A stretch of DNA of 64,000 nt from Elymus sibiricus (GCA_039707655.1 CM077672.1:355924031-355988030); one strand, 5' to 3'; counted from the first letter of the stretch, positions 33,733-45,761 are shown. Notes: a model not told the origin generated them from the letters alone. A program made the numbers and translations.

Positions 33733-33857
33733 AAAGGAAGAGGTATGTGATACGGTAAGTAAACCGACTCCAAAAATTCCATAAAAATATTTTCTGTCAG
33801 TTTTGAAATATTAAAAAAATTAAAAAAAATAAAAAGCAGCCAAGGGGACCCACCTGG

Positions 33858-33990
33858 TGCCCACGAGGCACCAGGGCGCGCCACCCCCCCAGGCGTGCCC
33901 TGGTGGCTCGTGGGCCCCACGTGTGCCCTCCCGACTCCGTTTTCTTCTGGAATAATTGTTTTGCAAGATAAAAATTATTTATATATACAT
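33858..33990 (+). promoter_or_regulatory. Candidate internal promoter of element A
   Basis: A GC-rich hairpin (arms 33858-33882 and 33892-33916, 7-C loop) is followed by gtgggccccacgtg and a TATA box tttatatatac at 33978-33988, 81 bp before the ATG of the 3' ORF. The same arrangement occurs in C and D. It resembles the hairpin and TATA arrangement of the LTR U3. Confidence 0.5.
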
Positions 33991-34069
33991 ACAGACGTTT
34001 TGACCACCGTATCGCAGAAATCTTCTATGTTCTTGTTTCATGCTATTTTTCTGACAGATCTAGATCGCC

Positions 34070-34495
34070 ATGGCTCCCCAAAAACTCCGTGCCAAGCACC
34101 GCATTGTGCAACCATCGCCGAGCAAACGCCCCTACAGCGAGGTTTACTACGAGTTGTCGTCGGGAGAAGAAGACAATGGCAAGGAGGACAAAGTCGTGGA
34201 AGTTGCAGGAGCCCAGGCTCCGGAAGGAGAGCAAGCCATCCCCATGGAGGAGACCGTAGAGAAGGGAGATATACGTCAACCCTTATATGATCATCTCTCT
34301 CCATCCGTAATTGAGGCCCTAAGAGTCTTTGAAATAGTTTCCGTTCAGAATACATCTCTCACTCGTGAAGTTATTTTGTTGGAAGAGCAAAACATCGCCC
34401 TTCGGAGCATCAACCGCAGATTGATGTATCTGCTTGAGCTGAAGGACAAGCTTGCCACTTCACCGTCACCACCATCACCGAAGAAGGACACTTGA
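34070..34495 (+). CDS. Element A 3' ORF (141 aa), function unknown
   Basis: An intact small ORF between integrase and the 3' LTR, the position of the env-like ORF3 in Athila elements. It starts MAPQKLRAKHRIVQ, has an acidic middle (SSGEEDNGKEDK) and a heptad-like helical segment (residues about 75-125, with IEALRVFEIVSVQN and LLEEQNIALRSINR) likely to form a coiled coil, and ends LATSPSPPSPKKDT. No signal peptide or membrane segment is visible, so it is not an envelope protein. The D copy (52734-53158) encodes the same protein with a frameshift. C has a different N-terminal part but the same last 15 residues. It has remained open while pol decayed. Confidence 0.65.
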   Translation: MAPQKLRAKHRIVQPSPSKRPYSEVYYELSSGEEDNGKEDKVVEVAGAQAPEGEQAIPMEETVEKGDIRQPLYDHLSPSVIEALRVFEIVSVQNTSLTREVILLEEQNIALRSINRRLMYLLELKDKLATSPSPPSPKKDT

Positions 34496-36048
34496 GCACA
34501 TGGGTATGGGCACTCCCCTTGGCTTGTGCCAACCTTGGGGGAGGTGCCCCGGTATCGTATCACCATCACTTTTATCATCTTTACCTACTTTTAGTTCGAT
34601 CCTTAGTTATTTCGTGATCTAGTTGAATAAAAGTTTAGTATGATCTATTTTCGAGTGTTAGTTTCGTGATCCATCTATCTATGTAATCGAGCTGAGAGTT
34701 ATATAATAAAGAGTAGTTCAAGTTTTGCTTCTTTACTTTTATGTTTCAATCCTAGCAATGAAACTAATGGAAAAGATCATATGCTAATCTTATGTAAAGT
34801 AATGACATTACATAAAGAAAAGTATAAGTGGTAAAATTTATTGGAAGTTAACAAACATAGCATTAGTCAATGACGCAATTCATGAAAGAATTAATAAGGG
34901 AAGAGAAGATTCACAAGCGAATATACTGTCTTGGACATCTTTTATGATTGTGATCCCCCATTAAGTATTTTATGTCAAATTGTTGACGTTGGACAAGGAA
35001 GACAACGTAATGAATTATGTTTGCTTATATTCACATAGAAGTTATGTTGTTATAGATACTCCAACATGTGGTGCTTGCACAATATCTTTGCTAGCCAAAA
35101 ATCCGCACCAAGTAGAGATACTACTTGTGCATCAAAAGCCCTTAAACCCAAATTCATGTCATGAGAGTCCACTATATCTACCTATGGATTGAATAAGATC
35201 CTTCAAGTAAGTTGTCATCGGTGCAAAAAGCAATAAAAATTTCCTCTAAATATGTATGAAACTTTTATTGTAAGGGAAAATAAGCTTTGTACGAACTTGT
35301 GATGGCAAAGAAATAAAAGTGATGGACTGCATAATAAAGGTTGCTATCATAAGGGTCAATATAAAGTGACGTTCCTTTGCATTAAGAGCTTGTGCATCCA
35401 ACAATAAAAAGCGTATGACAACCTCTGCTTCCCTCTTCGAAGGGCCTATCTTTTACTTTTATGTATTTACTTTTTATGCAAGAGTCAATAGTGTTCTCCT
35501 CTATTCCTTTTTATTTTTTTATTTTGCAAGCATCATGTGGTGGGGAACGATCTAGGCATAAATATCCAGTTGGATATGAGTGATCATGAGTTATTATTGT
35601 TGACATCACCCTTGAGGTGAATGACTTGGGGAGGCGAAACTATAAGCGCCTATCTTTCTGTGTGTCTGGCTGAAACTTTTTGCTCCATATATATGTTGTG
35701 AGTGTTAACAATCATAGAAGACTATTTGATGGTTGAGTATGTGGACTTGCTAAAAAGCTCCTACATGAGACCCTTCCTGAAAATATTATGAATTGCAATT
35801 GCATTGTTGACTGAGAACATAGTTTGTTAGTTTTCAAGAAAGTTTATGCCTTATACTTCATTGTTGTTATGAATTTTTACTTTCTCATGAGAAGTTTTAT
35901 GATAATGAATATTGCTGTTATAATAATGATCATGATGCTACTATGTTCGTATTTTGTTTTTATCGACACCTCTATCTCTAAACATGTGGACATGATTATT
36001 TTTATTGGCTTTTGCTTGAGGACAAGCGAGGTCTTAGCTTGGGGGAGT
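34496..36048 (+). other. Element A 3' non-coding domain and polypurine tract
   Basis: No conserved ORF. A PPT-like ccttgggggaggtg lies at 34533-34546, just after the 3' ORF, and the real polypurine tract agcttgggggagt at 36036-36048 abuts the LTR. The domain is shared with B, C and D. Confidence 0.75.
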
Positions 36049-37563
36049 TGATACGTCCATTTTGCATCATGTTTTGCTACTGTTATTTACAGTGTTTTTA
36101 ATAATTATAACACTTTTTGGAGCAATTCTAATGCCTTTTCTCTCTTAATATGCAAGATTCACACAAGGAGGGAGAATGCCGGCAGCTGGAATTCTGGACC
36201 TGAAAAAGCTATGGCAAGATACCTATTCTGCACATCTCCAAATGAGGTGAAATTTCACGGAGAATTATTTTGGAATAAATAAAAAATACTGGAAGCAAAA
36301 AGTACCAGAGGGGGCCAGTGCCCACGAGGCACCAGGGCGCGCCACCCCCCCAGGCGCGCCCTGGAACCTCATGGGGCCCCTGGCCCAACTCTGGCCCCCA
36401 ATTTCTGGTATATAAGGCATTTTGCCCTAGAAAAAAATAAAGAGAAGACTTTTGGGACGGTGTGCCGCCGTCTCGAGGCGGAACTTTGGCAGGAGCACTT
36501 TTGCTCTCTGGCGGAGAGATTCTGCTGGGGATACTTCCCTCCGGGAGGGGGAAATCGTCGCCATCGACATCACCAACAACCCTCTCATCATGGGAGGGCC
36601 AATCTTCATCAACATATTCACCAGAACCATCTCATCTCAAACCCTAGTTCATCTCTTGTATTCAATCTTTGTCTCAAAACCTCAGATTGGTACCTGTGGG
36701 TTGCTAGCAGTGTTGATTACATCTTGTAGTTGATGCTAGTTGGTTTATTTGGTGGAAGATTATATGTTCAGATCCAATATGCTATTTAATACCCCTCTGA
36801 TCTTCGGCATGTTGATGATTTTTGAGTAGTTACTTTTGTTCTTGAGGACATGGGAGAAGTCTTGTCATAAGTAATCATGTGAATTTGGTATTCGTTCGAT
36901 ATTTTGATGATATGTATGTTGTTGATTCTCTTAGTGGTGTCATGTGAACGTCGACTACATGACACTTCACCATCTTTGGGCCTAAGGGAATGCATTGTGG
37001 AGTAGTAATTAGATGATGAGTTGCTAGAGTGACAGAAGCTTAAACCTTAGTTTATGCGCTATTCCGTAAGGGGCTGATTTGGATCCATATGTTTAATGCT
37101 ATGGTTAGAGTTATCTTAATTCTTCTTTCGTAGTTGCGGATGCTTGCGAGAGGGGGTAATCATAAGTGGGAGGCTTGTTCAAGTAAGAACATCACCCAAG
37201 CACCGGTCCACCCACATATCAAATTATCAAAGTAGCGAACGCGAATCAAACCAACATGATGAAAGTGACTAGATGAAATTCCCATGTGTCCTCGAGAACG
37301 TGTTGCTTATTATAAGAGATCGTTCCGGTTTGTCCTTTGCCATAAAAAGGATTGGGCCACCTTGCTGTACTCTTTGTTACTATTGCTACTTGTCACTTGT
37401 TACAAATTATCTTGCTATCAAACTACTCGTTACCGATAATTTCAGTGCTTGCAGAAAATACCTTGCTGAAAACCGCTTGTCATTTCCTTCTGCTCCTCAT
37501 TGGGTTCGACACTCTTACTTATCGAAAGGACTACGATTGATCCCCTATACTTGTGGGTCATCA
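36049..37563 (+). repeat. Element A right LTR
   Basis: 1515 bp, TGAT...ATCA. Hairpin at 36319-36375, TATA gtatataagg at 36408-36417. It differs from the left LTR at scattered positions (about four in the first 130 bp). The next bases are CGCGG. Confidence 0.93.
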
Positions 37564-39818
37564 CGCGGCAAGGCCGGGAGGGCCTCGCGCCGCTGTTGAT
37601 CGCCGGAGCCAGCTGCGGATCCCCCTTGAGCGTGCACTCATCCTAGCCCCTCCCAGCTCCAGCCACTGCTTCCCTCGAGACCGCGGTGACCTTCTGAGCT
37701 CGACGGTGCTGCTAACTCGCCGGATTGTCGCCGGAATCGCCGGGTCTGAGAAGCTCCGCCGCCGCCATCTCTGGAGAGGAAGTTTCTGATGCCGTCCGTC
37801 CACCCCCGCCGCCACTTCGGGTACGTACGTGTTCGCCGTGCTGCCCTTTGTCCATCCCGTCCAACTCCGGCGACCTCCGTGGCCTCCTCGCCAGAGTATC
37901 GCCGGCGACAGCGCCACCCTCTCTGTTCCCTCCCTCTCTCTTATTTAACCCTGACAGCGGGACCCACCTGTCAGTCTCTCGCTCGCTCTCCCGAAGCGGT
38001 ATAACTGGAGGCGTATTCGCCGAATACGCCTTCAACGTGGCTGTTTCTGGAATTTCGGTTTAATTCATTTAAATGGATATTTTGACCATATTCAACCCCA
38101 ACTTTGACCAGCTATAACTTTTATTCTATAAGTCCAATTGAGTTGATTCTTTTTGCTACTAGTTTGTATTGAGCCAAAGTTTATGCATGCCAAATTTCAG
38201 AATTTTTCTTGCTGTTGAGAATTTCTGGTGAAATAAAATGTGTTATGTGACATTTTCTTTTTGCATTTAAAATATTTCCAGAAGATCCTAGTTGTGTTGG
38301 AGAAGGCCAGGAGTATTGTGACACTCCTCTGAACCAAGGCAAGCCACAACATTCATATGCAAGGATGGCATTGCAATGACATTGGTTTAATTGAATTAAA
38401 TTCATCATATAATCACTATTTAAAATGATTTGCTATATAGAACTTATTCCATAGAATTTATCCTTGACATTTTGATAGTATGCAGTAGGGTACATGTTTT
38501 CTTGCTAGTGTGCAGTAGGTATCATGGCATATACTCTTATGGTAACATGATGCATTCGTTATTCATGATCGTGATCCGTGCATCCATTCACACACTATGG
38601 CTCGAATCATTTCATTTCAATTTAAACTTGATGTTAATTCAACTTAAACATGCTGTTGATCGAGTCATGGTGCCACCGAATCGAGCTCACCAGTGCAACC
38701 ACACTTGCCTGGATGGGGAGGCCCTAATGCGGTCTATTGTCATGCCTCTCGCCGGTGCCTCCTACGAGGGAAGGTTGTGCTCTGGCGCTACCCTGGCTCG
38801 GTAGGCAGTCATAACCTTGAGGACCCGAGTTTTATGGTACCGAGGTCCCTGTTTGGGAGAATGTTTATGTTTGGCCACGATGTTGGCAGCCACAGAGGTG
38901 ACGGATGTCATGAGTTGGCATCGGGGTCACCCAGGACATAGCCCAAAGGGGAGTTTGTCGGAGTGGCCGGGAGAGTGTCATGCAATAGATTGGTTTTGTC
39001 GGAATGTCGTTGGTCCACCCGAATGGGAGCACGAGGCCATGATTTCCATGGTGTGGGTACAGTGTACTAACCTCTGCAGAGTGTATAATCTATCGATAGC
39101 CGCGTCCTTGGATATGGACACAGTTCGTAGTAGGTCACACCGTGGGTCAACAAATATAATTAACTTGCACACTAAGATTCACAAGATGGCACATACAGAA
39201 GTGGTGATCGAGTGAGGATCACTACGAAAGGTATTGATGTGATCAAGTGAGGATCACGTTGGTAAGCTATGAACGGTGGTTACGTGGTAACCCCAAAATG
39301 GTAAGTTGGTCCGAGGGACCTTGGCAATGTTTCACACACACCTCATGTTGGGTAGTATCATGCTCATGCATTCAACCTATTAAATGCCTTGTTGTTTGTC
39401 ATACTTGTTTTGTTTGCTGTGATCTTGCAAGTACATTCAAAGTACTCACCTGGCTTATCATGCCAGATGCAGGAGAAGCCGTGCATGGTGTGGATGTCGA
39501 ACAGTATGTCGCGCTCTAGGCCGTGTCCCAGCAGTGTCCCTGTGGAGTGGAGTTCTGCTACCTCGTCGTTCCTCTGCCGCGTAGTAGTTCCCTTATCATC
39601 GAGGTCCCTGAGATGTCCACTAAATAATGTACATAAGTGCAGCCGCACCGTGTGTGCCGCTTGGCCTCGCTCATCATGTAATATGTGAACCTATGTTCCC
39701 GCTAAAGAGATCAATAAAGCGGTTGTTTTCTGTACCAAGTTGTTGTGTATTGCCAGAAGACTTGATCTCTGTGCTGGCAATGCAAGGTAAACCAGTTGCT
39801 CTGAGCCGGGGTGCCACA
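37564..39818 (+). repeat. Element E 5' LTR (5' end missing)
   Basis: GC-rich start, a TATA-like cttatttaaccc at 37938-37950, a small dyad ggcgtattc/gaatacgcc at 38010-38030, and an aataaa at about 39711. It ends gtgccaca next to the primer site. There is no TG start at 37564, so the left end appears to be truncated where the A LTR abuts. Several open frames in it look like chance. Confidence 0.7.
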
Positions 39819-39823
39819 ACGCT

Positions 39824-39836
39824 TAGTATCAGAGCC
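39824..39836 (+). other. Element E primer binding site
   Basis: tagtatcagagcc resembles the initiator tRNA-Met complement tggtatcagagcc with one G to A change; six bases after the LTR end. Confidence 0.75.
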
Positions 39837-39986
39837 GCGCTGACTGTAGTACGCCCTAGACAGCCGACGCGTTAGAAAACGGTAGTTTTAGCCTCTGTAG
39901 CGATTTGAGGTTTGACTTTGCACTTGGGTGTTGCATTGCATGCATATAGCTTACTGTTAAATTATCAGCTAATATTGTGAGTGTAG

Positions 39987-40751
39987 ATGGCACCAGTCCC
40001 TTATCCGTACCAACCTGAGCCGGCACCTTCCACTTTTCCGCATTTGCTTAGCAACGTGTGGCGCCGACTCTACCCCTACGGTGATGACCCCGTGTACCAG
40101 GTGTACCGAGAGCAGCTTGCTGATGGCATTTACGAGTATCACGCGGAGGTCGTCATTTACAACAGTACCGTGGTGGGCACTTACACTCGCTCCACCAAGG
40201 GCGGGACTGCTTCTACACCCGACCAGGCGGTCCAGTTTGCAGCATTCGAGGCTCTCATTGACTTGCGCTATAACGAGATTCAGATGCAGACTCACCCAGG
40301 TTTCTACTTCTATCCGTCCCTATTTGAGTCAGGACAGATCCACTTCCCTTACATTGATCCGGAGTGTGACCGGCCAGCCAGCCACCTGTCTCGTTACATA
40401 ACGGCCGGATACTTTCTGATCGTCAGCCTAGCCCAGGAGCTGAACCGCGTTCGAGACGAGCTAGCTGCCGCTCGATCTGCCTTCGCTCCACCTCTACTTA
40501 TCCACACATCACTTGTTCCTCCAGCTACCTTACCTCCACCCACACCAGTGACCCCCACACCTTCTCAGAGTAACTCAGGAAGTTCAGTAGTGACTCCTCA
40601 TGAGTCCCCAGCCCAGTGGGCTATGCTTCTCGCTACCCCAGCCGCTCCGATGCTGCGGAGTCACCCTGCTCCAGACCCTGAGGGAGAGTCTTCCCGTCAG
40701 CGTCGTAGTGTTTCCTTTGCTCCGGAGGTATCCGTTATCAGTTCTGACTAG
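39987..40751 (+). CDS. Element E accessory ORF upstream of gag (254 aa)
   Basis: An intact ORF starting MAPVPYPYQPEPAPSTFPHL. Residues about 30-95 alternate predicted strands and end in an Ala-rich helix (TPDQAVQFAAFEALIDLRYN), an order resembling the beta-strands and last helix of double-stranded RNA-binding domains; this is my inference. Next is a segment with YITAGYFLIVSLAQELNRVR, helical, then a Pro/Ser/Thr-rich linker and a basic tail (SSRQRRSVSFAPE). The preceding gtgtag could be a splice acceptor. Similar leading ORFs occur in other Triticeae chromoviruses. It stayed open although the downstream gag has a stop. Confidence 0.6.
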   Translation: MAPVPYPYQPEPAPSTFPHLLSNVWRRLYPYGDDPVYQVYREQLADGIYEYHAEVVIYNSTVVGTYTRSTKGGTASTPDQAVQFAAFEALIDLRYNEIQMQTHPGFYFYPSLFESGQIHFPYIDPECDRPASHLSRYITAGYFLIVSLAQELNRVRDELAAARSAFAPPLLIHTSLVPPATLPPPTPVTPTPSQSNSGSSVVTPHESPAQWAMLLATPAAPMLRSHPAPDPEGESSRQRRSVSFAPEVSVISSD

Positions 40752-41040
40752 GAGTCCGACACCGAGGAGACACCAGCAGGACCGTCAGTGTGCCAGTGCG
40801 ATCGCTGTCGTCGCTAGTAGACGAGGATGATGGGGTGTTTGATTGTATACATGTAGTAGTACTATCCATGTTGTTATCCTGTTATGTATGCTGGATGATG
40901 TATTGTATAATTATGTTGCCTTCTATTATTCGCTTTGGCTTTTCTCGATTTCTCTTCCGGGTTTGTTGCTTCACCTTTCTGTTTTTTCCCCTAATGGATG
41001 TTGCTCATCTCGATGCTTCATATTGGGAAACATATATAGG

Positions 41041-42814
41041 ATGACAAGGTGTGGCAGTAACTGCCATGGTGGCGACGATACTCCAGTTTGTCGATCCGCC
41101 AGACAAGCAGAACATTCTCTAGAACCATATCAGCCACCACCCCCTCCACCTCAAGCACCCACAACAGAACAGATTATGCGAATGTTTGAAGAAAAGAGGA
41201 ACCAAGATCTGATGGAGTTCCTGAGAAGCATGCAGACTATGGTTGGGTAGAATAATCACAATGGTAATCACTCCAAGCTGTCAGACTTTCAGAGCACCAA
41301 ACCGCCAAGTTTCAGTCAAGCAGTGGATCCGATGGAAGCCGATGACTGGTTGAGGACCATTGAGAAGAAGCTAGAAATTGCCCGCACTGAAGATGTTGAC
41401 AAGGTACCCTTCGCAACTCATTATCTGGAAGGACCAGCTGCTATATGGTGGGACAATGCCAAAGTTACATGGCCTGCTGAAGACAAGATTACTTGGGATA
41501 AATTCAAAGATAAATTCCGCAAGTATCACATTCCCGCCGGTATCTTGAAGGTCAAGCAGCAAGAATTTCTCACCCTTACACAAGGGAACTCGACTGTAAG
41601 TGAGTATTTACACAAGTTCAATCACTTGGCCCGCTATTCTACACATGATGTGGCCACCGAAGAACGGAAGATAGATCGGTTCCTCGGAGGACTCAACCTT
41701 ACCCTCCGATGTGCGCTCAGCATGCTGGATTTCCCCGACTTTCAAACTTTGGTGAACAAGGCACTCATTGCTGAAAGGGAACACAAACTTGTTAATGATC
41801 ACAAGACTGCCTATGAAGACCGCAAACGCAAATTTGAACCCAAGAAGGAAGGGCAAGTTTTTCAGAAGGTTCGTACTTGGCAGCAACCCCAGTTTGAGTT
41901 TAAGCCAACCTGGCAGCAGGGGAACATCAAGAATGAAAGTCAGATCAAGACTGTGGTCGCCAAGCCAAAGAAAGAAGACTGTCTGCGTAACAATGCTTGT
42001 TACTCATGTGGACAAACTGGGCATTACATCAGGAAGTGCCCCAAGAACGGCAAGTCAACAGCCAACCTGAAGCCCCAAGTCAACTATGTGGGGCAATTCC
42101 CCAAACGGAGGTATATTCAAGGGCAAGTTCATCATATCTCCGCCGAAGAAGCCTCCGAAGTTCCCGATGTGGTCATTGGTATGTTTCCTGTTAATGACAT
42201 ACCTGCAACGATTTTATTCGATTCCGGGGCTTCCCATTCTTTTATTTCGCGGTGTTTTGTTGCCCAACATCGCCTTTCCTATACTCTTTTGGACAAAGTT
42301 ATGGTGGTACAATCCCCCGGATCCAGGCTCAGGACAAATATTGTAAGCCGAGGATTGAAAATATCAATCAATGGAGTCATCTTCCCCGCATCCCTAGTAT
42401 CCATTGAATCTCCAACATTCGATATTATTTTGGGGATGGATTGGTTAACAAGACACCAGGTCTGCATCAACTGCGCAACAAGAGAAGTCACGCTAATAAA
42501 TCCATCGGGCCAGTCTGCTCGGTTCTTTACCGGTCGAGCCATGCCAAAGAAGGGGATGATTTATGCAGCAATTGCTACAGAGATGAATCTAGTCCCAGTG
42601 GTCTGTGAATTCCCAGATGTGTTTCCAGATGAATTGCCAGGCATGCCACCTGATCGAGAACTTGGATTTTCAATCGAGCTTGTGCCCGGGACAACACCAA
42701 TTTACAAGAAATATTATTGTATGCCTTCATCCGAACTAGTGGAGTTGAAGAAGCAATTGGATGAGATGCTCCAAAAAGGATATATTCGCCCCAGTTCATC
42801 TCCTTGGGGTGCAC
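41041..42814 (+). pseudogene. Element E gag-pol, truncated in RT
   Basis: Starts at ATG 41041 (MTRCGSNCHGGDD). A TAG at 41248-41250 interrupts the frame, which is open again to the end. Gag shows IWWDNAKVTWP and FKDKFRKYHIPAG; the CCHC knuckle CYSCGQTGHYIRKC is at 41998-42039; protease has LFDSGASHSF at 42214-42243; RT begins with MPSSELVELKKQLDEMLQKG and RPSSSPWGA. At 42815 the frame runs into the reversed LTR of D, creating a chimeric tail to 42936 that is not part of the protein. Confidence 0.92.
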
Positions 42815-44331
42815 TGATGACCCACAAGTATAGGGGATCAATCGTAGTCCTTTTGATAAGTAAGAGTGTCGAACCCAACGAGAAGCAGAAGGAAATGACA
42901 AGCGGTTTTCAGCAAGGTATTTTCTGCAAGCACTGAAATTATCGGTAACGAGTAGTTTGATAGCAAGATAATTTGTAACAAGTACCAAATAGCAATAGTA
43001 ACAAGAGTGCAGCAAGGTGGCCCAATCCTTTTTATAGCAAAGGACAAGATGGAACGATTTCTTATAATAAGTAACACGTTCTCGAGGACACATGGGAATT
43101 TCATCTAGTCACTTTCATCATGTTGGTTTGATTCGCGTTCGCTACTTTGATAATTTGATATGTGGGTGGACCGGTGCTTGGGTGCTGCCCTTACTTGGAC
43201 AAACCTCCCACTTATGATTACCCCCTCTCGCAAGCGTCCGCAACTACGAAAGAAGAATTAATATAAGTCTAACCATAGCATTAAACATATGGATCCAAAT
43301 CAGCCCTTACAGAATAGCGCATAAACTAGGATTTAAGCTTCTGTCACTCTAGCAACCCATCATCTAATTAATACTCCACAATGCATTCCCTTAGGCCCAA
43401 AGATGGTGAACTGTCATGTAGTCGACGTTCACATAACACCACTAAGGGAATCAACAACATACATATCATCAAAATATCGAACGAATACCAAATTCACATG
43501 ATTACTTGTGACAAGACTTCTCCCATGTCCTCAAGAACAAAAGTAACTACTCACAAATCATCATCATGCCCAAGATCAGTAGGGTATTGAATAGCATAAT
43601 AGATCTGAACATATAATCTTCCACCAAATAAACCAACTAGCATCAACTACAAGATGTAATCAACACTACTAGCAACCCACAGGTACCAATCTGAGGTTTT
43701 GAGACAAACATTGAATACAAGAGATGAACTAGGGTTTGAGTTGAGATGGTGCTGGTGAAGATGTTGATGAAGATTAGTCCTCCCACGATGAGAGGATCAC
43801 TAGTGGTGTCGATGGCGACGATTTCCCCCTCCCGAAGGGAAGTTTCCCTGGCAGAATCTCTCCGCCGGAGAGCAAAAGTGCTCCTGCCCAAGTTTCGCCT
43901 CGAGATGATGGCGCACCATCCCAAAAGTCTTCTCTATAATTTTTTAGGTCAAATGCACTTATATACCAGAAAATGGGGGCCAGAAGTGGGCCAGGGGCTC
44001 CACGAGGTACCAGGGCGCGCTTAGGGTGGTGGCGCGCCCTGGTGCCTTGTGGGCACCTGGGTGCCCCCCTCTGGTACTTTTTGCTTCCAGTATTTTTTAT
44101 TTATTCCAAAATAAATCTCCAGAAAATTTTAGCTCATTTGGAGATGTGCAGAATAGGTATCTCTGACATAGCTTTTTCAGGTCCAGAATTCCAGCTGCCG
44201 GCATTCTCCCTCCTTGTGTAAGTCTTGCATATTAAGAGAGAAAAGGCATTAGAATTGCTCTACAAAGTGGTATATTGATCAAAAACATTATAAATAACAG
44301 TAGCAAAACATAATGCAAAATGGACGTATCA
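42815..44331 (-). repeat. Element D 3' LTR
   Basis: 1517 bp, reverse orientation of the A LTR (tgatgacccacaagtatagg ... tggacgtatca). The hairpin (43998-44054) is degenerate, with the C-loop reduced. The purine tract, seen as actcccccaagctt, follows at 44332. Confidence 0.93.
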
Positions 44332-44779
44332 ACTCCCCCAAGCTTAGACCTTGCTTGTCCTCAAGCGAAAGCCGATATCGATAATCATGTCCACATGTTT
44401 AGAGAGAGAGGTGTCGATAAAAACAAAATACGGACATAGTAGCATCATGATCATTATTATAACAGAAATATTTATTGTTACAAACTTCTCATGAGCAAGT
44501 AACAATTCATCACAACAGTGAAGTATAAGGCATAAACTTTCTTGAAAACTAAGAAACTATGTTCTCAGTCAACAATGCAATTGCAATTAATCATATTTTC
44601 AGGAAGGGTCTCATGTAGGAGCTATTTTAGCAAGTCCACATACTCAACCATCATTTAGTCTTCTATGATTGCTAACACTCACGACGTATATATGGAGCAA
44701 AAAGTTTCAGCCAGACACATAGAAAGATAGGGGCTTATAATTTCGCCTCCCAACTCATTCACCTCACTACTGGAATCAG

Positions 44780-45085
44780 GGTCTTTGCCATCTGCCAGGT
44801 CTTTGCCGTCTGCTGGCAGATGGCAAACAGGTTGTTTGCCGTCTGCTTTGGGAAAGCAGACGGCAAAGAGCTGGCTGATGGCAAACACACTGTTTGCCAT
44901 CAGCCATCTCTTTGCCCTCTGCCAGCGGACGGCAAAGATTCTTTACCGTCCGCTAGCAGACGGCAAAGAGGTGGGGTGGGGCCCCGTGGAGGCCAGTTAA
45001 CTGCAACGGCCCACCCCACCTCTTTGCCGTCTGCTAGCGGACGGCAAAGAATCTTTGCCGTCCGCTGGCAGACGGCAAAGAAAAT
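44780..45085. repeat. CACTA left subterminal repeat array
   Basis: Repeated ctttgccgtctgc and its complement gcagacggcaaag, often as adjoining palindromes (ctttgccgtctgctagcaga...). These are the usual binding sites for the TNPA-type protein in En/Spm elements. Confidence 0.9.
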
Positions 45086-45761
45086 AACCCCCTAACGGCC
45101 GTTACCCCCCACCTCCTCTCTCTCCCTCTCTCTCTTCTCTCTCTCCCGCGCCCTTTCCCCTTTTAATTTTCGTCCCCCGCCGCCGCCGCCCGACGCTCCC
45201 CCGCCCCTCCCCCTCCGCCGCCCCGCGCCGCCGCCCCTCCGCCGCCGCGCACCGCCATACCGCCCCCCGGAGCCCGCCCCGTCGCCGGCCGCCCCGCCCA
45301 GCGGACCCAGGCCGCGGCGGCTGCCCTGCCCTGCCCCATCGCCGGAGCCGCGCCGCGTCGCCCCGGCCCGCCGCCGAAGCCGCGCTGTCACCGGCGCCAG
45401 ATCCCCCCCACCCGCAGCCATCCTCCTCCCCGCAGCCACCTCCCCCCCACCCGCAGCCACCGGAAGGTAAGCCCCCCTCTTCTCCTGTTCTTTTTTTTGT
45501 ATTAGTTAGATTTAATATTTAGGTTGAATTATGTTAGCTACTCCTCTAGTTCACTCAGAGATGTATTGCATAGAAAGGATTCAGAGTAGCTACAGGTTCG
45601 GATTTAAGGGGAAATTGAGTAGCTACAGCCTACAGGTTCAGCTTACAACCAGATACACGCACAAGTGTGCTGGAAACTGAAGAAGCAAGAATTGGGGGTA
45701 GGGTTGAGAGCCAGGTGGGAGTGAAAGCCGCCGCCGCCAGTTCTGATCGAATCCCCGATAC
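45086..45761 (+). other. CACTA 5' leader region
   Basis: Pyrimidine and C/G-rich sequence (CT runs at 45115-45145, CCGCCGCC at 45176-45300) consistent with a 5' untranslated exon ending near gccaccggaag|gtaagcc at about 45463. Long open frames here are compositional. From about 45600 the sequence becomes part of the captured fragment. Confidence 0.4.

Larger units (their letters stand above)
19302..37563 (+). mobile_element. Element A: Athila-like Ty3/gypsy retrotransposon, interrupted by B
   Basis: LTRs of about 1.51 kb (19302-20815 and 36049-37563) start TGAT and end ATCA and are highly similar with scattered differences. Inside are a tRNA-Asp-type primer site, gag-protease-RT-RNase H-integrase, a separate 3' ORF (34070-34495), a 1.5-kb non-coding domain and a polypurine tract. 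Lack of a clear zinc knuckle, the DMGAS protease motif, and a long region after integrase fit the Athila lineage (Sabrina/WHAM-type families in wheat). Element B (25198-33284) splits the integrase. The left flank CACGC does not match what follows the right LTR (CGCGG), so the two LTRs may not be an original pair. Confidence 0.9.
37564..42814 (+). mobile_element. Element E: Tekay-like chromovirus (Ty3/gypsy), truncated at both ends
   Basis: An LTR (37564-39818, left end probably lost), an initiator-tRNA-Met-type primer site, an accessory ORF (39987-40751), then gag with a CCHC knuckle, protease and the first part of RT. It is cut inside RT at 42814 by the LTR of element D, and the remainder is not found in the window. 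Two-ORF organisation with cgcttagtatcagagccg after the LTR fits the Tekay/Del lineage. Confidence 0.85.

Noticed and set aside
37553..38063. Plausible GC-rich host gene first exon with promoter
   Set aside because: The sequence runs without break into a chromovirus primer site and gag, so it is the element E LTR.
38693..39875. Overlapping ORFs of 80-130 aa in the E LTR
   Set aside because: No shared domain and located within the LTR upstream of the primer site.
42815..42936. Extension of the element E polyprotein beyond RT start
   Set aside because: The frame simply reads into the reversed LTR of element D.
44780..45085. CRISPR-like array of regular repeats
   Set aside because: The units are palindromic CACTA subterminal repeats with irregular spacing in a plant genome, matched by an array at the other end of the transposon.
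45092..45460. 122-aa Gly/Arg-rich ORF on the minus strand
   Set aside because: It is the reverse reading of CCG/CT-rich leader sequence; low complexity on both strands.
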